Source of the DNA: CAVURS01 sp963834425
GTDB lineage: Bacteria > Actinomycetota > Actinomycetes > Actinomycetales > CAVURS01
Direction: 5' to 3'
DNA: 64,000 nucleotides
NCBI GenBank assembly: GCA_963834425.1
Contig: CAWIBR010000010.1
Span: 1-64,000 of the forward strand
The translations under genes and the position numbers were made by a program. The notes below the pieces were generated by a model that had not been told where the DNA came from, made no database searches, and worked only from the letters and a program-made list of their open reading frames with translations. Shown here in pieces: positions 34,002 to 42,566 of the stretch; the first letter of the stretch is position 1; every line of letters starts with the position of its first letter.

Positions 34002-34050
34002 GGCACCAGCATGGCACCATTGTGGTGCCAACACAAGCCATCGTGGCACA
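34001..34050. promoter_or_regulatory. Putative operator of the RHH–DUF4097–ABC operon
   Basis: TGGCACCA (34012–34019), spacer TTG, then TGGTGCCA (34023–34030): a perfect 8-bp inverted repeat. Another TGGCACCA occurs at 34001–34008, 11 bp from the first half-site and overlapping the start codon. A partial site TGGCACA lies at 34044–34050. Half-sites spaced by one helical turn fit binding of RHH dimers. Confidence 0.6.
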
Positions 34051-34199
34051 TCGGCTTCGTCGCCGAGCGCGCCGTACTCCCGTTGTGACGGTGATCCGGG
34101 CGGATTTCCGGGCCGATCACCGGTCTCCAGGGAGCACCGCGCGCGGACGGGAGCACGGGTGTACGACGAGTTGGGTGCCTCCGGGCCGATGATGGGCGG

Positions 34200-34646
34200 A
34201 TGAGCCGGACCATGGACTGGGGCGAGGTGGCCGCACGGCTGGCCGCGGCCCGCAGCTACTGGCTGCACACCACGGGTCCGGACGGTGGGCCGCACGCCGT
34301 ACCGGTCTGGGGGGCGGTCGTCGACGGCGCGCTCTACCTCTACACCGAGCGGAGCACGGTCAAGGCCCGCAACCTGGCCCGCGACCCACGCGTGGTGATC
34401 CACCTGCCCGATCCGGAGAACTGCCTGATCGTGCACGGCTCCCTGGCCGACCTCGGCCGGCCCCAGGCGCATCCGGCGGTCGTCGCTGCCCTGGACGCGG
34501 CGTACCCCGACCCGGCCGACCGGGCTTACCTGCCCTCCGCAGACCCGGCGTTCGACGTGCTCTACGCCCTCCGGCCGAGCCGAGCGCGCGCCTGGCGGCT
34601 GGCCGACTGGGACGGCTCGCAGGCGACCTGGCGAGTCGAGGGCTGA
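34200..34646 (+). CDS. Pyridoxamine 5'-phosphate oxidase family protein
   Basis: A 148-residue split-barrel flavoprotein of the PNPOx-like family, which uses FMN or F420. It includes AAARSYWLHTTGPDGGPHAVP (substrate strand), VWGAVVDGALYLYTERSTVK, ARNLARDPRVVIHLPD (cofactor phosphate contact with Arg/Lys) and AWRLADWDGSQATWRVEG at the end. The typical PNPOx C-terminal domain is absent, so it is more likely a general reductase than vitamin B6 oxidase. It overlaps the following sensor kinase start (TGATG), so the two are translationally coupled; why is unclear. Confidence 0.75.
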   Translation: MSRTMDWGEVAARLAAARSYWLHTTGPDGGPHAVPVWGAVVDGALYLYTERSTVKARNLARDPRVVIHLPDPENCLIVHGSLADLGRPQAHPAVVAALDAAYPDPADRAYLPSADPAFDVLYALRPSRARAWRLADWDGSQATWRVEG

Positions 34647-35833
34647 TGGCACGGACAGGGCGGACCGGCCGTACGACGCGACCGCGGCCCTCGCGGTGGA
34701 TCCTGCGCCGCGGCCGGCCGACGCTCACCGACGACGCCACGGACGCGACGTTCCGGACGCTGCACACCGCCTCGTCCGCCGCTCGTGATCTGCGCGAAGG
34801 CCTCACCGAGCACGGTGCCCAGCGGGCCGCCCGCCACCTGCGGCTCCTGCTCGGCGCCGCTGCCGTCGCGCTGGTGGACACGGATCAGGCCCTGGCCTGG
34901 GAGGGTCCCGGCGCCCACCACCGCGGGCAGGCCGTCGAGCACGCCGAAGGGGCGCTAAGGACCGGGCGGACCGTGGTCCTGCGGCGAGATGCGTTGCGCT
35001 GCAACGATCCCGAGTGCCCGATCAGCGGAGCCGTCATCGTCCCGTTGGTGACCGTGGATGCCGTGGTGGGCGCCTTGGCGGCCTATGTGCCGCACACACC
35101 GTCGGCGGCCCTGGTGCGAGCGACCGAGGAGACGGCGGCCTGGGTGTCGGGGCAGGTCGAGCTGGCCGAGCTGGCCCACGAACGCACCCGCACGGTCGAA
35201 GCCGAGCTGCGGGCGCTGCGGGCCCAGATCAGCCCGCACTTCGTCTACAACTCGCTCGCAGCCATCGCGTCCTTCGTCCGCACCGACCCTGAGCGAGCGC
35301 GCGAGCTGCTGCTCGAGTTTGCCGACTTCACCCGTTACGCGTTCAAAGCGGGCGGTGAGTTCACCACGCTCGCGGCCGAGCTGCGCAATGTCGAGCGCTA
35401 TCTCGCGCTGGAGCAGGCCCGCTTCGGCGACCGCCTCGTCGTCTCTTTGCTGATCGCACCGGAGGTGCTGCCCGTCGCCGTGCCCTACCTGGCCATCCAG
35501 CCGCTGGTCGAGAACGCCGTCCGGCACGGCCTCGAGGGCCAGGCCGGCCCCGGCCAGATCACCATCACCGCAACTGACGAGGGCACCGAGGCCGGGATCT
35601 CGGTGGAGGACAACGGTTCCGGCTCCGATCCCGAGCTGATTCGCCGGGTCCTGTCCGGCGCCGGACGCGCCGGGAGCGCCGAGGCCGACGGGGTCGGTCT
35701 GGCCAACGTCGACGCGCGTCTGCGCCAGGTCTACGGCGACGACCACGGCCTGGTCGTCGAGACGGCCATCGGGGCCGGCACCAAGGCGAGCTTCCGGGTG
35801 CCGAAGTACGCCGCGGGCGTGCACGCCTCCTGA
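34646..35833 (+). CDS. LytS-family sensor histidine kinase
   Basis: A 395-residue kinase with no membrane helices. The N-terminal part (about 30–170) has a GAF-like domain with CNDPECPISGAVIVPLVTVD; two Cys residues (CNDPEC) could bind metal or sense redox. The kinase core has ALRAQISPHFVYNSLAAIAS (His near 198) and AIQPLVENAVRHGLEGQAG (N box), VEDNGSGSDPE (D/G box) and DGVGLANVDARLRQVYG (G2). These are typical of the LytS/YehU group. It is followed 66 bp later by the LytTR regulator and then the acetate transport genes, so it probably senses carboxylate or energy status. The signal is inference. Confidence 0.87.
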   Translation: MARTGRTGRTTRPRPSRWILRRGRPTLTDDATDATFRTLHTASSAARDLREGLTEHGAQRAARHLRLLLGAAAVALVDTDQALAWEGPGAHHRGQAVEHAEGALRTGRTVVLRRDALRCNDPECPISGAVIVPLVTVDAVVGALAAYVPHTPSAALVRATEETAAWVSGQVELAELAHERTRTVEAELRALRAQISPHFVYNSLAAIASFVRTDPERARELLLEFADFTRYAFKAGGEFTTLAAELRNVERYLALEQARFGDRLVVSLLIAPEVLPVAVPYLAIQPLVENAVRHGLEGQAGPGQITITATDEGTEAGISVEDNGSGSDPELIRRVLSGAGRAGSAEADGVGLANVDARLRQVYGDDHGLVVETAIGAGTKASFRVPKYAAGVHAS

Positions 35834-35887
35834 GCCGACGCGCCAGTTCCCACCACGTTTGAACCTGCCGAACCCAGCATCCGGTCG

Positions 35888-35893
35888 TAGCCT
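35888..35893 (+). promoter_or_regulatory. -10 hexamer, leaderless start of the LytTR regulator
   Basis: TAGCCT ends 6 nt before the GTG at 35900, so the regulator may have its own promoter inside the operon. Confidence 0.55.
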
Positions 35894-35899
35894 GCGGCT

Positions 35900-36670
35900 G
35901 TGACGGCAGCCGCCGATGACCACGGCACCCTGCGAGCGCTCGTCGTCGACGACGAGGCGCATGCCCGCTCCGAGCTGGCCTTCCTGCTGCGCCGCGACGA
36001 GCGGATCGGTGACGTCCACGTGGCCGGGACCGGCGCCGAGGCCCTGCGGACGCTCGCCCAGCACACGGTGGACGTGGTCTTCTGCGACATCAAGATGCCC
36101 GGCATGGACGGCCTCGACCTCGGCCGGGTGTTGAGCCAGTTCGCCCGCCCGCCCAAGGTGGTCTTCGTCACGGCGTACGACGAGCACGCGGTCGACGCCT
36201 TCGAGCTGCGGGCCACCGACTACGTCATGAAGCCCATCCGCTCGGCCCGGCTGGCCGAGGCGATCCGGCGGGTCGCCGCCGACAACAGCCCGGTCGAGGG
36301 CGAGAGCCGGGCCGACGACGAGACGATCCCGGTCGAGCTCGGCGGGGTCACTCGCTTCGTCCGTCGATCGGACGTGCGCTTTGTCGAGGCCCAGGGCGAC
36401 TACGCCCGGCTGCACACCCTCGACGCAGCCCACCTGGTGCGGACGCCATTGACGACCCTCGAGGAGCGTTGGGCCGCAGCGGGTTTCGTCCGGATCCATC
36501 GGAGCACACTGGTGGCTGTGCACTACATCGACGAAGTGCGGTCGGAGGCGGGCCACTACACCGTGCGCGTCGCCGGGCACTACCTGCCGGTCAGCCGACG
36601 CCACGCCCGGGAGCTGCGGGAGCGACTGCTCCACCCCGGCTCGGATCGGCCGGACGGCTTCGACCAGTGA
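35900..36670 (+). CDS. LytTR-type response regulator
   Basis: A 256-residue response regulator: receiver with LVVDDEAHARSELAFLL, phospho-acceptor Asp63 in VVFCDIKMPGMD, Lys in ATDYVMKPIRSARL. The LytTR DNA-binding domain has VRFVEAQGDYARLHTLDAAH and FVRIHRSTLVAVHYIDEV, and ends in GHYLPVSRRHARELRERL. It is the partner of the LytS-type kinase and overlaps the DUF485 gene by 4 bp (GTGA at 36667–36670), so expression of regulator and transporter is coupled. In several bacteria LytS/LytTR pairs activate adjacent carboxylate symporters. Confidence 0.92.
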   Translation: MTAAADDHGTLRALVVDDEAHARSELAFLLRRDERIGDVHVAGTGAEALRTLAQHTVDVVFCDIKMPGMDGLDLGRVLSQFARPPKVVFVTAYDEHAVDAFELRATDYVMKPIRSARLAEAIRRVAADNSPVEGESRADDETIPVELGGVTRFVRRSDVRFVEAQGDYARLHTLDAAHLVRTPLTTLEERWAAAGFVRIHRSTLVAVHYIDEVRSEAGHYTVRVAGHYLPVSRRHARELRERLLHPGSDRPDGFDQ

Positions 36671-37050
36671 ACGACCCTGCACCGCAGCGGGTTCGGGTCA
36701 CCAGCCCACGCATGGGCGCACCCCGGCGCGCGCCCTCCCGGCCCATCGCGCGCGAGATCGGCGAGCAGACCGAGCTCGGTGAGCTCTACCTGGGCGCGCT
36801 GATCCGGGCCCAACGACGGCTGGCCGTGCGGGTCTGCCTGACCGCCGCGGTCTGCCTGGGCGGGCTGCCGCTGCTCTTCGCGCTGGTGCCGAGCATCGGC
36901 GCGATGCATGTGCTCGGACTGCCGCTGCCCCTGCCGTGGCTGGTGCTCGGCGTCCTCGTCTATCCGTTCATGATCGTCCTGGGCTGGCGGGCGGTCCTCG
37001 GCGCCGAGCGCAACGAGCGGGAGTTCGCCGAGCTCGTCGAACGCACCTGA
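36667..37050 (+). CDS. Small DUF485-like membrane protein
   Basis: A 127-residue two-helix membrane protein: cytoplasmic basic N-terminus, ELGELYLGALIRAQRRLAVR, helix RVCLTAAVCLGGLPLLFALV, short loop, helix LPWLVLGVLVYPFMIVLGWR, then AERNEREFAELVERT. This layout is that of DUF485 proteins (YjcH type), which occur directly upstream of acetate/pyruvate SSS symporters. It begins at a GTG overlapping the regulator stop and ends 5 bp before the symporter start, so the three are one operon. Its exact role in symport is unknown. Confidence 0.8.
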   Translation: MNDPAPQRVRVTSPRMGAPRRAPSRPIAREIGEQTELGELYLGALIRAQRRLAVRVCLTAAVCLGGLPLLFALVPSIGAMHVLGLPLPLPWLVLGVLVYPFMIVLGWRAVLGAERNEREFAELVERT

Positions 37051-37055
37051 CCTCG

Positions 37056-38876
37056 ATGGACTCCGGCGCGGCGGTGGCGGTCGCTCTGGTGGCGTTGGCC
37101 ACCATCGTCGTCGGCGCGCTCAGCCTGCGGCTCACCCGCACCACCGACGACTTCTACGTCGCATCGCGCACGGTGACGCCGCTCTGGAACGCATCGGCCA
37201 TCGGCGGCGAGTACCTCTCGGCCGCGTCGTACCTCGGGATCGCGGGCCTGATCCTGGCCTACGGCGTCGACATGCTCTGGTATCCGATCGGTTACACCGC
37301 AGGCTATTTGGCCCTCCTTGTCCTCGTGGCGGCCCCCCTACGCCGGTCGGGCGCCTACACCATCCCCGACTTCGCCGAGGACCGGTTGCGCTCGCTGCCG
37401 GTCCGTCGCGCGTCCAGCCTGCTGGTGGTCCTGATCGGCTGGCTCTATCTGGTGCCGCAGCTGCAGGGTGCCGGGCTGACCTTGCTCACCACCACCCACG
37501 CGCCCGCGTGGGCCGGCGGCCTGGTCGTCTGCGTCGTGGTCCTCACCACCGTGCTCTTCGGCGGCATGCGCTCGATCACCTTTGCCCAGGCCTTCCAGTT
37601 CTGGCTCAAGCTCACCGCGCTCCTGGTGCCGGTCGCCTTCCTGCTGCTGGCCTGGCAGGGCGACGGAAGCCCGCACCAGGCCAGCGGCGCACCGGCCACC
37701 GCACGAGCCACGACCGTCGTCCACGTCGCCGCGACGACCGAGGTCCAGGTGCCGCAGGCCCGGTCCTACCTGATCCGCGGCCAGGTCGACGGCCAGCGTG
37801 TGGACGGCTCGGAGCCGCTCACCGCGGGGCGCCACACCATCGGCGCCGGCACCACGGTGACCCTGCGTCCCGGCGACCCGGTGCCCGTCATCACCACGCT
37901 GCCGGTGACGACCACCGAGGAGTGGGCGCGGCCCCTGCACGCGGGCCAGGACCATCCGCTCTTCGCGACGTACTCGCTGGTGCTGGCGACCTTCCTCGGC
38001 ACGATGGGACTGCCGCATGTGCTGGTGCGCTTCTACACAAACCCGGACGGGCGGCGTACGCGGCGTACGGCCCTGGCCGTCGTCGCGCTGCTGTCCGGCT
38101 TCTATCTCTTGCCCACGATCTACGGCGCGCTCGGCCGGCTCTACGCGCCCGACCTGCTGCTGACCGGCAACACGGACGCCACCGTGTTGCTGCTGCCGGA
38201 GCGGCTGGTGGGCGGGCAGCTCGGGCAGGCCCTCGCCGCGCTGGTGACCGCCGGCGCTTTCGCGGCCTTCCTCTCCACATCGTCCGGGTTGACCATCTCC
38301 GTGGGCGGGGTGCTGGCGCAGGACGTGCTGCCCAACCGGCGGATGCCCGTGCGCGCCTTCCGGATCGGTTGCGCTGCAGCGATTCTGGTGCCCTACGCGC
38401 TGTCACTGGGCACCCAGCGGATCAGCGTGGCCGCTGCGGTTGGTCTGGCCTTCGGCGTCGCGGCGTCGTCGTTCTGCCCCTTGCTCGTGCTCGGCATCTG
38501 GTGGCGCGGGCTCACCGACGTCGGTGCGCTCTTCGGCCTGGCCGTCGGCGGCGGCCTGGCTGGGATCGCCGTCATCGTGACCGCGGTCATCGGTCCCCAA
38601 CCCGGTTGGGGTGGAGCGCTGTTGGAGCAACCCGCCGCAGTCACCGTCCCGATCGCGTTCGCCGTCATGGTGATCGGTTCACTGGCGACGCGGCGCCGTA
38701 CGCCGCGGGACGTGGCGCGCACGATGGTCCGGCTGCACGCGCCCGAGGTCCTGCTCGGCGGCCCCGAGCCGCGGGAGCAGCCTGACCGTTCGTCGCGCCG
38801 AAGCGACCGCTCGTCGCCCGGCAGCGCGCCATCCAGCGACCCGATCGCCCCGGTGGACGCTCCGCCCGCGCGCTGA
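37056..38876 (+). CDS. Sodium:solute symporter, probable acetate or monocarboxylate uptake (ActP/MctC type)
   Basis: A 606-residue SSS-family transporter. Core features: LRLTRTTDDFYVASRTVTPL, SAIGGEYLSAASYLGIAGLI, PLRRSGAYTIPDFAEDRLRS, GAGLTLLTTTHAPAWAGGLV and LGTMGLPHVLVRFYTNPDGR. C-terminal helices contain ISVAAAVGLAFGVAASSFCP. Between helices at about residues 205–310 it has an extracytoplasmic insertion of about 100 residues with VVHVAATTEVQVP and RGQVDGQRVDGSEPLT. It ends in a Ser/Arg/Pro-rich cytoplasmic tail. ATG 37056 follows the DUF485 stop by 5 bp. Linkage to SatP and Acs supports acetate as a substrate; pyruvate or propionate are also possible. Confidence 0.85.
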   Translation: MDSGAAVAVALVALATIVVGALSLRLTRTTDDFYVASRTVTPLWNASAIGGEYLSAASYLGIAGLILAYGVDMLWYPIGYTAGYLALLVLVAAPLRRSGAYTIPDFAEDRLRSLPVRRASSLLVVLIGWLYLVPQLQGAGLTLLTTTHAPAWAGGLVVCVVVLTTVLFGGMRSITFAQAFQFWLKLTALLVPVAFLLLAWQGDGSPHQASGAPATARATTVVHVAATTEVQVPQARSYLIRGQVDGQRVDGSEPLTAGRHTIGAGTTVTLRPGDPVPVITTLPVTTTEEWARPLHAGQDHPLFATYSLVLATFLGTMGLPHVLVRFYTNPDGRRTRRTALAVVALLSGFYLLPTIYGALGRLYAPDLLLTGNTDATVLLLPERLVGGQLGQALAALVTAGAFAAFLSTSSGLTISVGGVLAQDVLPNRRMPVRAFRIGCAAAILVPYALSLGTQRISVAAAVGLAFGVAASSFCPLLVLGIWWRGLTDVGALFGLAVGGGLAGIAVIVTAVIGPQPGWGGALLEQPAAVTVPIAFAVMVIGSLATRRRTPRDVARTMVRLHAPEVLLGGPEPREQPDRSSRRSDRSSPGSAPSSDPIAPVDAPPAR

Positions 38877-38962
38877 CCTGCCGTTGCTCGACCGAGCCTC
38901 CTAACGTCCGCGGCAGGGACCACTGACCGGGCCCACCGGTCGGCCTGCACAAAGGAGTGCTC

Positions 38963-39598
38963 GTGACCACGACATGAGCCCACGACCGCCGCCCCGGCGC
39001 CGCCGCCCCCACCTTCGGTCCGGGATTGCCGACCCCGCCGGACTCGGCCTGGCCGCGTTCGCCGCCACGACCTTCTTTCTCAGCGCCGTCAACGCCGGCT
39101 GGATCAACGCCAGCGCCGAGTCGGCGTCGTCTTCGGGCTGGCCCTCTTCTACGGGGGCATCGCCCAGCTGCTCGCGGGCATGTGGGAGTTCTCCAAGGGC
39201 AACACCTTCGGCGCGGTCGCCTTCTCGTCCTACGGCGCGTTCTGGCTGTCCTTCTGGTACCTCGTAGGTGCACACGGACCTGTCCAAGGCGAGCGCCCAA
39301 GACGCCAACCACGGGGTCGGTCTCTACCTGTTCATCTGGACGATCATCACCGCCTACCTGATGATCGCGTCCTTGCGGACCAACGCCGTGGTGGCGGCCG
39401 TCTTCGTGCTGTTGACTTTGACCTTCCTGGCCCTCGCCATCGGTGCGTGGACGGGCAAGGCCCCGGGCGTCGGCCTGTCCAAGGTCGGTGGCTACCTCGG
39501 GCTGTTGACCGCGATCGCCGCCTGGTACGGCTCGTTCGCCATCGTCACGAACTACACCTTCAAGAAGGTCGTGCTGCCGGTCGGCCCCGCTCGGCTGA
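38963..39598 (+). CDS. satP: SatP/GPR1-family acetate transporter, several frameshifts
   Basis: A six-helix acetate/succinate channel of the GPR1/FUN34/YaaH family. Start GTG 38963 has AAAGGAG upstream. Sense pieces in order are IADPAGLGLAAFAATTFFLS, FGLALFYGGIAQLLAGMWEF, TFGAVAFSSYGAFWLSFWYL and, after another shift, DANHGVGLYLFIWTIITAYL, VVAAVFVLLTLTFLALAIGA and YLGLLTAIAAWYGSFAIVTN. At least four one-base shifts are needed. The last, at a CCCC run near 39588, hides the natural stop: with three C's the frame would end …VGPLG at TGA 39596–39598. It lies between the symporter and acs, supporting acetate uptake. Confidence 0.78.
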
Positions 39599-39675
39599 AA
39601 CGCACTGCGCTTGAATCCCTGGGCACTCCCTGGTGGAGTGACATCAACAGCCGCTGGCGTCTGCGAGGAGCGATC

Positions 39676-41634
39676 GTGACCGAGTCTGCCCTGGAGAACC
39701 TGTCGACCGAGGAGCGCCGGTTCGAGCCACCGGCCGACCTGGCGGCCAACGCCAACCTCAAGGCCGAGGCCTACGACCGGGCCGCAGGCGACCGGTTGGC
39801 CTTCTGGGCCGAGCAGGCCGAGCGGTTGACCTGGGACACCAAATGGGACGAGGTGCTGGACTGGTCCAACCCGCCGTTCGCCAAGTGGTTCGTCGGCGGC
39901 AAGCTCAACGCGGCGTACAACTGCCTCGACCGGCACGTGGAGGCCGGTCGGGGCGACAAGGTCGCCTACTACTTCGAGGGCGAGCCCGGTGACACCCGGA
40001 CGATCACCTACGCCGAGCTGCACGAGCAGGTCTGCAAGGCGGCCAACGCGCTGACCGAGCTCGGGGTCAAGGCCGGCGACCGGATCGCGATCTACATGCC
40101 GATGATCCCCGAGACGGTGATGGCCATGCTGGCCTGCGCCCGGATCGGCGCACCGCACACGGTGGTCTTCGGCGGCTTCTCCGCGGACGCGCTGAAGGGC
40201 CGGATCCAGGACTGCGACGCCCGGATCGTCATCACCTCCGACGGCGGCTACCGCAAGGGCGCGGCGGCCGCCCTCAAGCCGGCCGTCGACGCCGCGCTGG
40301 AGGACTGCCCGGACGTCCGCAACGTCCTGGTCGTACGCCGCACCGGCCAGGACGTGGCCTGGCAGGACGGCCGCGACGTCTGGTGGCACGACGTCGTCGA
40401 CGCGGCCAGCCCGGAGCACACGGCCGAGGCGTTCGACGCCGAGCACCCGCTCTACGTGATGTACACCTCGGGCACCACCGGCAAGCCGAAGGGCATCCTG
40501 CACACCACCGGCGGCTACCTGACCGGCTGCTCCTACACGCACTGGGGCGTCTTCGACATCAAGCCGGAGACCGACATCTGCTGGACCGCCGCCGACATCG
40601 GCTGGGTCACCGGCCACAGCTACATCGTCTACGGCCCGCTGGCCAACGGCGTGACCCAGGTGATGTACGAAGGCACGCCGGACACCCCGCACCAGGGCCG
40701 GTGGTGGGAGATCATCCAGAAGTACAAGGTGACCATCCTGTACTGCGCGCCGACGGCCATCCGGACCTTCATGAAGTGGGGCGCGCAGATCCCGGAGAAG
40801 TTCGACCTGTCGACCTTGAGGCTGATCGGCAGCGTGGGGGAGCCGATCAACCCCGAGGCCTACATCTGGTACCGGGAGACCATCGGCGGCAGCCGCTGCC
40901 CGGTCGTGGACACCTGGTGGCAGACCGAGACCGGGTCGATCATGATCAGCCCGCTGCCCGGTGTCACGGCCGGAAAGCCAGGCGCCGCAATGACTCCGCT
41001 CCCGGGGGTCTCGGCCGAGGTGGTCGATGACAGCGGCACCCCGGTGCCCAACGGCTCCGGTGGCTACCTGGTGCTGACCGAGCCCTGGCCCTCGATGCTG
41101 CGGACCCTGTGGGGCGACGACGAGCGCTACAAGGAGACCTACTGGTCGCGCTTCCCCGGCAACTACTTCGCGGGCGACGGCGCCAAGAAGGACGCCGATG
41201 GAGACCTGTGGCTGCTCGGCCGGGTCGACGACGTGATGAACGTCAGCGGCCACCGGCTCTCCACCACCGAGATCGAGTCGGCCCTGGTCTCCCACCCCAA
41301 GGTGGCCGAGGCGGCGGTGGTCGGCGCGGCCGACGACATGACCGGACAAGCGATCTGCGCGTTCGTCATCCTGCGCAGCGAGGCCGGCGACGGTGGCCCC
41401 GACGTGGTCAAGGAGCTGCGCGACCATGTGGCCAAGGAGATCGGGCCGATCGCCCGGCCGCGTCAGATCATGATCGTCGCCGAGCTGCCCAAGACCCGCT
41501 CCGGCAAGATCATGCGCCGGCTGCTCAAGGACGTCGCCGAGCACCGCGAGGTGGGCGACGTCACCACGCTCGCCGACTCCACCGTCATGGACCTGATCAA
41601 GACCGGCCTGGCCAGCGGAGCCGCCGAGGACTGA
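39676..41634 (+). CDS. acs: Acetyl-CoA synthetase
   Basis: AMP-forming acetate:CoA ligase of 652 residues, making acetyl-CoA from acetate, ATP and CoA. Motifs: YVMYTSGTTGKPKGILHTT (P-loop-like A3), the A5 region VVDTWWQTETGS, GRVDDVMNVSGHRLSTTEIE (A8 hinge) and PKTRSGKIMRR (A10) with the Lys acetylated in related enzymes. Full length compared with the family. GTG 39676 follows AGGAG by 6 nt. The upstream frame is open because the satP stop is lost to a frameshift, so a longer apparent ORF from 39268 is not a real fusion. M. tuberculosis counterpart is Rv3667. Confidence 0.95.
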   Translation: MTESALENLSTEERRFEPPADLAANANLKAEAYDRAAGDRLAFWAEQAERLTWDTKWDEVLDWSNPPFAKWFVGGKLNAAYNCLDRHVEAGRGDKVAYYFEGEPGDTRTITYAELHEQVCKAANALTELGVKAGDRIAIYMPMIPETVMAMLACARIGAPHTVVFGGFSADALKGRIQDCDARIVITSDGGYRKGAAAALKPAVDAALEDCPDVRNVLVVRRTGQDVAWQDGRDVWWHDVVDAASPEHTAEAFDAEHPLYVMYTSGTTGKPKGILHTTGGYLTGCSYTHWGVFDIKPETDICWTAADIGWVTGHSYIVYGPLANGVTQVMYEGTPDTPHQGRWWEIIQKYKVTILYCAPTAIRTFMKWGAQIPEKFDLSTLRLIGSVGEPINPEAYIWYRETIGGSRCPVVDTWWQTETGSIMISPLPGVTAGKPGAAMTPLPGVSAEVVDDSGTPVPNGSGGYLVLTEPWPSMLRTLWGDDERYKETYWSRFPGNYFAGDGAKKDADGDLWLLGRVDDVMNVSGHRLSTTEIESALVSHPKVAEAAVVGAADDMTGQAICAFVILRSEAGDGGPDVVKELRDHVAKEIGPIARPRQIMIVAELPKTRSGKIMRRLLKDVAEHREVGDVTTLADSTVMDLIKTGLASGAAED

Positions 41635-41694
41635 GCCCAGACCGGATTCCCGCACCGACAGCGCTCCCCTCTTGCCGCGCGGACGATCCGGTCG

Positions 41695-41700
41695 CAGGCT
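41695..41700 (+). promoter_or_regulatory. -10-like hexamer of the hypothetical at 41707
   Basis: CAGGCT ends 6 nt before the ATG. It has C instead of T at the first base, as at several other starts in this window. Confidence 0.4.
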
Positions 41701-41706
41701 GAGGCC

Positions 41707-42552
41707 ATGCGCAGCGCGCCGGAGATCCTGAGCTGGCGCTCGACCGACCCGATCGCGGGCGACCAAGAGGAACGTGACCGGCCGATCCGCGACTGGGTCG
41801 ACCTCGGCGACCTGGGCGACGTGGGAGCTGAGGCGCCGCAGGCGTCGACTGCGGGCTCACGTCGCGATTCGGCCGGCGGGGGGCCATCAGGTCCGGCCAC
41901 GAGACTCGTGTGGGCCGGCGTGGTGCTCGCCGCGTTGGCCGCACTCGTCGTACCGGCTCTGCGCGCGCCGGCCAGGCCGGTGCAGCAGGCGCAGCCGGTG
42001 GCCGACGTTGCGGTCCGGACCGACACGCACCCACCGGCCTACCCGGCCTGGGTCCCGCCAGCACCGCAACCGACGCTGCCCCAGCTGATGGTGCTGGCTG
42101 CCCACGACCCGCGGCCGCTGACCGACGTGGTCCGCTCGGGGTGGACCCGCGGCGGGTGCCCGGCGCCGCAACCGCACGACAGCTCTCCGGTACGCCGCGC
42201 GATGCACTCCGTGGACGCCTCGATGCCCGGCTTCCGGCTGGTCGACAGCTCCCGGCTCACCGACGGGTTCGGGGAGCTCTGCTTGGTGCAACTGCGGGCT
42301 CGCAACGCCTTCGGCACCGTCATCGTCGTCAACGTCATCCCGCCCCAGCAGTGGCCCGGCATCCACACCGAGCCGCTGGTGACCCAGCAGTCGGCCGGCG
42401 AAGCCGGCTCCTTCGCACGCACCGTCTCGGAGACGACGCCGACCGGTTGGCAGATCGAGATCGGCGCCGTCGCTGCGGCCCGTGGGCACGCCAAGCTGCC
42501 CACCCTCACCGATCTCAGCGCCGTCACCGACGACCCCACCCTGACCTGGTGA
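41707..42552 (+). CDS. Membrane-anchored protein, unknown function
   Basis: A 281-residue protein with an acidic cytoplasmic N-terminus of about 70 residues (DWVDLGDLGDVGAEA), one helix (RLVWAGVVLAALAALVVPAL) and an extracytoplasmic domain. Extracellular sequence includes HPPAYPAWVPPAPQPTLP, LTDVVRSGWTRGGCPAPQPH, SMPGFRLVDSSRLTDGFGEL, VIVVNVIPPQQWPGIHTEPL and a single pair of Cys residues (GGC and LCLVQ). A helix-then-secreted-domain layout like the protein at 28450, but no sequence similarity is obvious. No functional motif is recognised. Confidence 0.6.
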   Translation: MRSAPEILSWRSTDPIAGDQEERDRPIRDWVDLGDLGDVGAEAPQASTAGSRRDSAGGGPSGPATRLVWAGVVLAALAALVVPALRAPARPVQQAQPVADVAVRTDTHPPAYPAWVPPAPQPTLPQLMVLAAHDPRPLTDVVRSGWTRGGCPAPQPHDSSPVRRAMHSVDASMPGFRLVDSSRLTDGFGELCLVQLRARNAFGTVIVVNVIPPQQWPGIHTEPLVTQQSAGEAGSFARTVSETTPTGWQIEIGAVAAARGHAKLPTLTDLSAVTDDPTLTW

Positions 42553-42554
42553 CC

Positions 42555-42560
42555 TAGGCT
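42555..42560 (+). promoter_or_regulatory. -10 hexamer, leaderless start of the thioesterase
   Basis: TAGGCT ends 6 nt before the ATG at 42567. Confidence 0.6.
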
Positions 42561-42566
42561 CTGACG

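Noticed and set aside
38665..41766. A 1033-codon minus-strand frame opposite the symporter end, satP and acs
   Set aside because: It lies antisense to acs, which has all catalytic motifs; no domain is recognisable in the minus frame.
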